A stretch of 11,216 nucleotides of DNA, from NCBI GenBank assembly GCA_044338255.1, contig JBIILZ010000116.1, positions 1 to 11,216 on the forward strand. Direction: 5' to 3'. The stretch comes from CAIUVD01 sp044338255 (GTDB lineage Bacteria; Planctomycetota; UBA11346). Every line of letters starts with the position of its first letter. Position 1 is the first letter of the stretch. The notes beneath the pieces are model-generated. The model had not been told where the DNA came from. It did no database searches and was given only the letters and a program-made list of their open reading frames with translations. Below, one piece after another: positions 5,814-11,216 of this stretch. Both the position numbers and the translations under genes were made by a program.

Positions 5814-8800
5814 TCAAACCAGGCTCCGTCGACGCCATGCGAGGGCCAGGCTGGCAAGGATGATGGCAACTCCCCCACCGCCGCCGCATCCGCCGCCGCC
5901 ACTGCCACTGCCACTGCCACTGCCACTGCCACTGCCGCTGCCGCCGCCACTGCTGGCTGGCGCCTCGCCGGTGGTCGTGCCGAGCGGCCGGACGATGACG
6001 CGGACGGGGCTGCTGATCACCGACGGGGCGGGCAGGTAGTACGCGTTCCCGGCCTGCGTCGTGGTCACGTACAGGCTCCCGACGGCGACCGCGGTCAGGC
6101 GATTGCCGACGACGATGGCGATGGTTGGATCGCTGCTCGCAAAAGTCAGCGCCAAGCCCGAGGTACTCGTACCGGCGAGGGTCAGTCCATCGCCGATGAA
6201 GACTTCCGTGGCCCCGCCGCCATTGATTTGAAAGGTGTTGGTCTGGGCCACCGGATTGGTGACCAGCAACGACTGCGTCACCGGCGTGGCGACGGCATTC
6301 GTGGCATTACCCGGCTGGGTGGCGGTGATGTCGACCGTGCCCACCGCCACCGCCGTGACCTCACCGGTGGCGTTGTTCACCGTCGCCACGGCGGTGTTGC
6401 TCGACGTATAGATGATCGGCAACCCCGACGAGGCGCTCGCGCCCAGTGTTCGGGTCGGATGCTGCAGCGGCAGATAAGCCAGCGGCGGGAAGGTGATGGT
6501 CTGCGGCAGTTGCGGCTGGGGAGTGATGGTCAGGCTGGCATCCGCTCCAAAGCTGACGAGATACAGCGGATTCCCCGGGAAACTGACGGTCAGCGGATAG
6601 CTGCCCACCGGGGTGGTGAGATCGGCCGTGGTCCCGCTGCCGCCATAGGTCGGCGTGCCGAGCATCGCCGGCAGATCGCCATTGACCAGACTGCTGACGG
6701 TGAAGACATTGGGCGGTTTAACCTGGCCGACATAGCGCGCCTGATTAGTGACAGTGACGACTATGGACTTGGCGTTGATGGTGCCCAAGGCCACGGTCGC
6801 CGAGCCCGCCAGGTTGCTGCTGGTGGCGGCAGCGACCGCCGTCACCGAGGCGCTGCCGAGGCCGACGATGGTGGCGATGGCACCGCTGTTAGTGATCGCC
6901 ACCACCGCCGCATCGCTGCTGCTCCAGGTGATGGCCGCGGTCGGTGTCGCCGACGCTAGCAGGACATCGCCGTAGGTGAACCCGCCCGGAGGTACGGAAA
7001 TGTCGACGATCGCCGGCGTGGTAATGATGATCGCTGGCAGGCTTACCGCTGGGGCCGCGCCGAAGAGTCCGCTCGCCGCCGCCTGGGCGGTGATGATGAT
7101 GGTTTCGCTGACCGGGACAGGATGCAGCTGAGCGCGAACGCCCGGGGCGGGGCTGGGGATGATGGTCGAGGCTGCCGCTCCACCGCCGACCAGGGCCACC
7201 GTGTAGGTGACATAGGAAAGGCTGCTGTCGGCATCCGAGAGCGCCGTGAGATCAATGTTGGCGCCGTTCACTTCCTGCATGCCGATGCTCTGCGTCCAGG
7301 TGATGGTCTGGAGTTGCGGAATCACGGTCACCAGGCTGCTGGTCACTGGCGTGGCCGGGAAGAAATTGCGGTCTCCGGCCTGCGTGGCGGTGATCGTCGC
7401 GGAGCCGAGGGCCAGGGCGGTGACATGCGTCCCGACGATGCCGAGCACCGTCGGATCACTGGCGGTGTAAGTCAGCGGCAAGCCCGAGGTACTGCTGCCT
7501 GCGAGGTCGAAGCCACTGGCGATGATCTGCGACCACGGCGCCCCGCCATTGGGCTGGAATGAGATCGTCTGCGGCTGCGGATCGATGACGACCAGCGTCT
7601 GCGCCACCGCGGTCGCCGCCGCATAGGTCGCATCGCCGGCCTGGGTGGCGGTGATGATGGTCGAGCCCACGGCGACGGCGGTGACCGTGCCGGTGGCATT
7701 GTTCACCGTCGCCACCGCCGGATTGCTCGAGGCGTAGGTGATCGCCAAGCCTGCCGACGCGCTCGCCCCCAGGACGCGCGTCGGCGCGCTCAAGAGCAGG
7801 TCGGCGAGCGCCGCAAAGGTGATGGTCTGCGGCTGCAGAATGGTGAGGTTTGCCGCCGCGCCGAAAGTGATGTGGTATTTCGCGATGGCCGGAAAGCTGA
7901 CCGTCAGCGGGTAGATGCCGGCAGGAGTGGTGCCATCCGCCGTGGTCCCGCTGCCGGCATAGGTCGGGGTGCCCAAGCTCGCGGCCGTGTCGCCGACCAC
8001 CAGCCCACTGACCGTAAAGCTGTTTATCGGGTTGGCGGCACCCACCGCTCGCGATTGATTGCTGACCGTGACGATGACGGTCTTGGGATTGATCGTGCCC
8101 AGGGCCAGGGTTGCCGAACCGGCGGCATTGCTGTTGGTGGCGGCGGCGATGGCGGTCACCGACGCGCTGCCGACGCCGATGATCTTCGCCGTCGTTCCGC
8201 CGTTGGTGATCCCCACCACCAAAGAATTGGTGGTGCTCCAGGTGATCCCCGTGCTCGGCGTTGCCGTCGCCGCCAACACATCCCCATAGGTGAAGCCGCC
8301 GATCGGAGTGGTGATCGCCACCGTCGCCGGATCGGCGATGAGGAAGGGCGCCGAGCTGACCGGCATGGCGTCATCATAGCTGCCAGTGCGCGCGGCACGG
8401 GCGGTGACGACGATGGTCTCGCTGGTGGAGCCAGGATGGAGCTGGGCGCGCACTCCCGGCCCGCTACTGGGAATGATGGTCGAGCTGGCCACGCCGCCGC
8501 TGGCATCGGACATCGCCGTGAGGGCGAGGTTAGCGCCATTGACCGCCTGCAGGCCGAGGGTCTGCGGCCAGGTGATGGTCTGCAGATCGAGGGCGAAAGA
8601 GAAGCCGTACGAGCGCGAGGCGAGCACGAAATCGTTGATGAAATCAGCGCTCCCGAGAAAGCTCGTGAAATTGCCGACGATATTCGACTGCACCAGGTTC
8701 AGCAGCGAGAAGGCATCGCCCCGGGAGGGGAAATAGCTGTTGGAGCGGAGCAGGCTCAAGGTCCCGCCAAGGTGCACAGAATAGGGGAAGAAGATCGCGC

Positions 8801-9935
8801 TCAGCCCGCTGCCATTGAGGGTCCAGTTGAGACGGCCGCCGGCGCTCTGGATCAGGTCGCAATAGCCATTGCTGTCATAGAGGATGTTGGCGCCGCCGCC
8901 GATTCCGCAGTTGGTATCGGTCGTCGCCGATCCGCTGGCACCGCGGGTGGTCGCGTTGGCGGTAACGGTGATCGTCCGGGCAACGGGAGTCGCCGCCGCA
9001 TAGGTGGCGTTGCCGACCTGCGTCGCGGTGACGGTCGTGGTGCCGATGGCCAGCGCGGTCAGGAGATTGCCGCCGCTCAGGCTGGCGATGCCCGGGTCGC
9101 TCGACGCATAGGTCACGGTCAGACCGGAGTCGCTGGTACCGTTCAAGGTGAGCGTGGCACCGATCTGCATCGAGGTGGCCACGCCGCTCGTGAGTGGAAA
9201 AGGGATGCTCTGCGCACTCTGGGTGACGATCAGGCGCCGCGTGATGCTGAGGGCGAAGGCCCACGTGGCGTCTCCCGCCTGGGTGGCGGTGATATCGACC
9301 GTCCCCGGCGCGACCGCGGTGACCTTGCCTGTGGTGTTATTCACCGTTGCCACGCTGATATTGCTGGAAATGTAGTAGATCGGCAGATCCGACGAAGCCG
9401 TCGCTCCCAGGGCGCGCGTAGGAGCGCCCAGCGCAAGATCGGCGAGGGCGGGGAAGGTGATGGTCTGCGGCAGGAGATTCGTCACCGGCAGGATCGTCAG
9501 CTTCCCTGGAGTGATCGGGGCGATCTGGTAGTTCGCATTGGCCTGGGAGAAGCTCAAGGTGATATCATAATCGCCGGCCGGCTCTGACGGACCGGCGGTG
9601 ACACCGGGGCCAGTGAAGATCGGGTTCCCCAGTATGGCCGGCGGATCCCCGGGCAGGAGGCCGCTGACGATGGAGGTATTCACGGGATTGACGGCGCCGA
9701 AGGTGCATATCTGGTTGGCGATGGTGACCGTCACCGGGGTGATCGTCTGGGTGCCGCTGGCGGTGAAGGCATAGCGACGCGCGGCGGAGTTGGAGGTGAA
9801 ATCAGCAGTGCCTGATAAGGTCGCGAAAACGCTCCTGATGTCGGACAGCACCTGGTCCAATAGGGTGATCGACTGACCGGCGTCGAAGGTGACGCTGCTC
9901 GGGCGGAGCAAATACAGGGCGCCGCCCAGCAGCAC
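5814..9935 (-). CDS. Main part of a giant MBG/Ig-repeat surface protein, separated from its N-terminus by a TAG stop
   Basis: This is the in-frame continuation of the gene starting at 10574; the frame is open from just after the TAG at 9981-9983. The first possible start is a GTG at 9935 inside a conserved segment, with no Shine-Dalgarno and no signal peptide, so it is not a natural start. From the GTG there are 1373 residues: end of the first beta-rich domain, an MBG-type repeat (about 60-145), two Ig-like repeats of the QTITF...VTAVAVGT...ITATQAGDATYA type, a second copy of the N-terminal domain segment (GRLNWTLNG, about 367-375), then two long super-repeats each made of a QTITW/GGFTYGDV block, an MBG repeat and two Ig-like repeats. 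The C-terminus is a Gly-Ser run, Cys1350, five Gly, a short hydrophobic stretch VAIILASLALAW and RRR, resembling a processed C-terminal sorting signal. Likely a cell-surface or secreted adhesin-like structural protein; no enzymatic motif is seen. Confidence 0.8.
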   Translation of the reverse strand: MLLGGALYLLRPSSVTFDAGQSITLLDQVLSDIRSVFATLSGTADFTSNSAARRYAFTASGTQTITPVTVTIANQICTFGAVNPVNTSIVSGLLPGDPPAILGNPIFTGPGVTAGPSEPAGDYDITLSFSQANANYQIAPITPGKLTILPVTNLLPQTITFPALADLALGAPTRALGATASSDLPIYYISSNISVATVNNTTGKVTAVAPGTVDITATQAGDATWAFALSITRRLIVTQSAQSIPFPLTSGVATSMQIGATLTLNGTSDSGLTVTYASSDPGIASLSGGNLLTALAIGTTTVTATQVGNATYAAATPVARTITVTANATTRGASGSATTDTNCGIGGGANILYDSNGYCDLIQSAGGRLNWTLNGSGLSAIFFPYSVHLGGTLSLLRSNSYFPSRGDAFSLLNLVQSNIVGNFTSFLGSADFINDFVLASRSYGFSFALDLQTITWPQTLGLQAVNGANLALTAMSDASGGVASSTIIPSSGPGVRAQLHPGSTSETIVVTARAARTGSYDDAMPVSSAPFLIADPATVAITTPIGGFTYGDVLAATATPSTGITWSTTNSLVVGITNGGTTAKIIGVGSASVTAIAAATNSNAAGSATLALGTINPKTVIVTVSNQSRAVGAANPINSFTVSGLVVGDTAASLGTPTYAGSGTTADGTTPAGIYPLTVSFPAIAKYHITFGAAANLTILQPQTITFAALADLLLSAPTRVLGASASAGLAITYASSNPAVATVNNATGTVTAVAVGSTIITATQAGDATYAAATAVAQTLVVIDPQPQTISFQPNGGAPWSQIIASGFDLAGSSTSGLPLTYTASDPTVLGIVGTHVTALALGSATITATQAGDRNFFPATPVTSSLVTVIPQLQTITWTQSIGMQEVNGANIDLTALSDADSSLSYVTYTVALVGGGAAASTIIPSPAPGVRAQLHPVPVSETIIITAQAAASGLFGAAPAVSLPAIIITTPAIVDISVPPGGFTYGDVLLASATPTAAITWSSSDAAVVAITNSGAIATIVGLGSASVTAVAAATSSNLAGSATVALGTINAKSIVVTVTNQARYVGQVKPPNVFTVSSLVNGDLPAMLGTPTYGGSGTTADLTTPVGSYPLTVSFPGNPLYLVSFGADASLTITPQPQLPQTITFPPLAYLPLQHPTRTLGASASSGLPIIYTSSNTAVATVNNATGEVTAVAVGTVDITATQPGNATNAVATPVTQSLLVTNPVAQTNTFQINGGGATEVFIGDGLTLAGTSTSGLALTFASSDPTIAIVVGNRLTAVAVGSLYVTTTQAGNAYYLPAPSVISSPVRVIVRPLGTTTGEAPASSGGGSGSGSGSGSGSGSGGGGCGGGGGVAIILASLALAWRRRSLV
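5898..5933. repeat. Six perfect copies of GCCACT encoding a Ser-Gly linker
   Basis: Six uninterrupted hexamers, bordered by near-copies (GCCGCT and CCGCCG), encode alternating Ser-Gly on the minus strand just before the C-terminal anchor of the large protein. Because the unit is six bases, copy-number change would alter linker length without shifting the frame. Confidence 0.9.
5985..7313 (-). repeat. Super-repeat copy 2 within the surface-protein gene
   Basis: Second of two adjacent homologous coding modules. It begins with LQTITW (7313), followed by STIIPSPAPGVRAQLHP, GGFTYGDVLLA, VVAITNSGA, a TINAK MBG repeat and two Ig-like repeats, ending near the Gly-Ser linker. It is slightly longer than copy 1 through an insertion of about 14 residues near its start. 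Confidence 0.75.
7314..8585 (-). repeat. Super-repeat copy 1 within the surface-protein gene
   Basis: First module, 1272 bp from one LQTITW to the next. It carries the same order as copy 2: STIIPSSGPGVRAQLHP, GGFTYGDVLAA, TINPK MBG repeat with LGTPTYAGSGTTADG, then two Ig-like repeats. The divergence between copies at codon level suggests an old duplication rather than a recent one. Confidence 0.75.
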
Positions 9936-9980
9936 GGAGGAGGGCTTGAGGAAGACGCTCAGCCCAGCCCCATTGATGTT

Positions 9981-9983
9981 CTA
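9981..9983 (-). other. In-frame TAG interrupting the surface-protein gene
   Basis: The codon is TAG in GHLY-stop-NINGAGLS. The paralogous segment inside the same gene reads GRLNWTLNGSGLS, with TGG at 8825-8823. The two segments align without gaps for 24 positions, placing the stop exactly on the Trp. TGG to TAG is a single G-to-A change. Confidence 0.9.
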
Positions 9984-10574
9984 GTAGAGGTGCCCGCTCG
10001 GACCTTGCGTGAAGCCGGAAGAGGCATTTTCATCATAGGTCACCGTCGCTTGGCTGCCGAGGTTCAGGGTGCCGTTATTATTGAGCTGGAGACCCTTGTT
10101 GAGGTACAGGACCGTGCCGGCGGCGAGGCTGAGCGTGGCGTTCGCGGCGACAGTGACGGTCGCCGATGGACTCACCGACGTTCCATCGGAGTTGTTCTCC
10201 TGATCAATGGTCAGGGTCGGGGTCGGGCCGGCGACGGTCATCTCACCATTGATGGTCATGCCGGTGGTGAGGGTCAGTTGAATGGAATCGGACGCCGTTT
10301 CGCTGGTGAATTGCAGAGCACCGCTGACGGTCAGCGAATTTGTGGCGATGGACATCGGCGTGGAGGTGAGCAGCACGGTAACGGTCTTGCCCGCGCCGAT
10401 GGTCACATCTTCGGACAGCAATGGCGCATGGCCGAGGGACCAGTTGCTGTCGAGATTCCAATCCCCCGAGGTCGGAACGAAATCGTTATCGTTCATGGCG
10501 CCCCAGGTCATGCCCATGGCGAGCATGAGGACGCAGAGGCAACGCACGCACATCGACCAGGAAGTAGAAGTCAT
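9981..10574 (-). CDS. N-terminal part of the giant surface protein, with signal peptide
   Basis: From ATG 10574 to the TAG at 9981, 197 residues. The start has a signal-peptide pattern: short N-region with one Arg, hydrophobic core CLCVLMLAMGMTWGA, then a polar mature region beginning about residue 25-27, so the product is exported. The mature part (GDWNLDSNWSLGHAP, EDVTIGAGKTVTV, NSLTVSGALQF, NNNGTLNLGSQATVTYDEN) has the short hydrophobic-alternating and Asn/Gly-turn pattern of a beta-helix or G8-like adhesin head. After the stop, the same frame continues to 5814, so this is a fragment of a protein of about 1,586 residues. Alone it lacks the repeats and the C-terminal anchor. No clear Shine-Dalgarno precedes the ATG. 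The frame is also open upstream through an orphan repeat to 11081, but the signal peptide argues for 10574 as the start. Confidence 0.75.
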   Translation of the reverse strand: MTSTSWSMCVRCLCVLMLAMGMTWGAMNDNDFVPTSGDWNLDSNWSLGHAPLLSEDVTIGAGKTVTVLLTSTPMSIATNSLTVSGALQFTSETASDSIQLTLTTGMTINGEMTVAGPTPTLTIDQENNSDGTSVSPSATVTVAANATLSLAAGTVLYLNKGLQLNNNGTLNLGSQATVTYDENASSGFTQGPSGHLY

Positions 10575-10725
10575 CTGAGGTTCCGATAAACAGGGGCCGG
10601 TTGACTGTGTCCCCCAAAGACTGCCTGGAAACGGCATGGGTCGCACCGCTGCAGGGAGCCGGATGACGCAGCCTGGACACCCCATGCGAGTATTCCGGCA
10701 CGGCCGCAGCGGCGCGGCTCGCGCG
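10575..10725 (-). promoter_or_regulatory. Presumed upstream region of the surface-protein gene
   Basis: About 150 bp of sequence unrelated to the MBG repeats lies between the orphan repeat fragment and the signal-peptide start. It includes GGGG at 10593-10596 and CCCCC at 10611-10615 around GACTGTGT, a weak dyad. I cannot identify a confident -35/-10 pair. It probably contains the promoter because the gene must be transcribed from here or further upstream. Confidence 0.3.
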
Positions 10726-11027
10726 GCATCGGCGCTGGCGCCGCTGCCGCCATAGGTCGGCGTGCCAAGCGTAGCGGTACTGTCGCCGCTGACGAGCCCG
10801 CTGACGGTGAAGGAATTGGCCGGATTGGCGACACCCACGACGCGGGTCTGGTTGTCGACAGTCACCGTGATGGCCTTGGGATTGATGGTCCCCAGGTCGA
10901 GGGTTGCCGTACCGCTGGGGGCGCTGCCGGCCGCTGATGTGGCGGTCACCGAGGCGCTACCGACGCCGATGATGGTGGCGGTCGCACCGCTGTTGGTGAG
11001 GGCGACGACGGCGGAGTCGTAACTGCT
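10726..11027 (-). pseudogene. Orphan MBG super-repeat fragment
   Basis: The minus-strand frame from about 11027 to 10726 encodes SSYDSAVVALTNSGAT, IIGVGSASVTA, TINPKAITVTVDNQTR, NSFTVSGLVSGD and LGTPTYGGSGASADA, clearly matching the middle of both super-repeats of the downstream gene (for example SSSDAAVVAITNSGA and LGTPTYGGSGTTADL). Homology stops abruptly at both ends: on the left of the coding direction it runs into unrelated sequence with an in-frame TAA at 11084-11082, and on the other side it ends at about 10726 where the downstream copies continue PVGSYPLTVSF. It has no start of its own and no anchor. It is best read as a remnant of another copy of the gene or of a rearranged 5' part of this one. 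Confidence 0.7.
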
Positions 11028-11083
11028 CAGGCAGGTCAGTGGCCGAGTCGACTTTTTAGCTGGGTTCTGGCTCCCGAGTGGTT

Positions 11084-11087
11084 AGGA
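11084..11087 (+). promoter_or_regulatory. Shine-Dalgarno of the gene at 11095
   Basis: AGGA seven bases before the ATG at 11095. TAGGAT here also overlaps a possible -10 element but no matching -35 is clear. Confidence 0.45.
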
Positions 11088-11094
11088 TCCCGTC

Positions 11095-11216
11095 ATGCCC
11101 GTGGTCACGGTTCAAGGTCGGCAGTTGGACGAGGTGGCCCTGGCCGAGATCCAGGTCGTCGTCGACAGCAATCCATCATGGTCTCGTTGGCGGATCGCCG
11201 ACGAACTCGTTCACCG
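11095..11216 (+). CDS. Start of a DUF4338 (DruA-like) family protein, partial
   Basis: The reading frame from ATG 11095 stays open to the window edge, giving 40 residues beginning MPVVTVQGRQLDEVALAEIQ and continuing with WSRWRIADELVHR. From memory this matches the beginning of DUF4338 proteins, where a short hydrophobic start is followed by a helix of the WSR-RL-SxELxxRWxW type. DUF4338 is the family of DruA of the Druantia antiphage system, but most members are stand-alone proteins scattered in genomes and linked to mobile elements. An AGGA site sits seven bases upstream. It is the only plus-strand gene and lies against the broken MBG fragment, which would fit an insertion. The identification rests on few residues and the rest of the gene is outside the window. 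Confidence 0.55.
   Translation, partial: MPVVTVQGRQLDEVALAEIQVVVDSNPSWSRWRIADELVH

Noticed and set aside
7872..9587. Plus-strand open frame of 571 codons.
   Set aside because: It is antisense to the repeat-rich surface-protein gene, is dominated by Arg, Gly and Asp, and repeats only because the sense strand does.
9933..9935. GTG at 9935 as a true start of the large protein.
   Set aside because: It lies inside a conserved segment that aligns with the internal paralogous copy, has no Shine-Dalgarno and would give no signal peptide.
9981..9983. TAG as a reassigned sense codon.
   Set aside because: The creC-like gene ends normally at a TAG and no other gene in the window contains an in-frame TAG.

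Overview
The window looks like a stretch of a GC-rich bacterial chromosome. The phylum is not directly shown. The short-period GGACCAG minisatellite, the dispersed CCCAGGG/CCCTGGG palindromes, the MBG/Ig-like giant surface protein and the DUF4338-type mobile-element protein together remind me of Planctomycetota or related PVC bacteria. This is pattern recognition from memory, not a search result.

Layout from left to right. Positions 1-431 carry no convincing gene but hold two inverted copies of a palindromic element and 13 tandem copies of a 7-bp repeat. Positions 432-5505 hold four closely packed minus-strand genes, read in the order nirB, nirD, creB-like, creC-like. The first two encode a complete cytoplasmic NADH-dependent nitrite reductase (nitrite to ammonium). 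The last two encode a CreBC-type response regulator and membrane sensor kinase. The spacings are 4 bp, 52 bp and a 4-bp GTGA overlap, so one transcript is plausible. The kinase appears to have lost about 16 residues immediately after its phosphorylatable histidine, which may make it inactive. Positions 5506-5813 are the nirB upstream region and contain an imperfect dyad.

Positions 5814-10574 encode one very large minus-strand secreted protein, about 1,586 codons. It has a signal peptide, a beta-rich N-terminal domain, alternating MBG and Ig-like repeats (including two tandem super-repeats of about 1.3 kb), a Gly-Ser linker and a C-terminal Cys-Gly/hydrophobic/Arg anchor. An in-frame TAG at 9981-9983 splits the gene. 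An internal paralogous segment has Trp (TGG) at exactly that position, so the stop looks like a recent single-base nonsense change.

Upstream of this gene, at about 10726-11027, lies an orphan piece of the same MBG super-repeat with no start or end of its own. Next to it, at 11095, a plus-strand gene begins and runs off the window; its first 40 residues look like the N-terminus of a DUF4338 (DruA-like) protein, a family often found on mobile elements. The right part of the window therefore looks like a rearranged accessory region, while the left part is an ordinary nitrogen-metabolism operon with an unusual regulatory pair attached.
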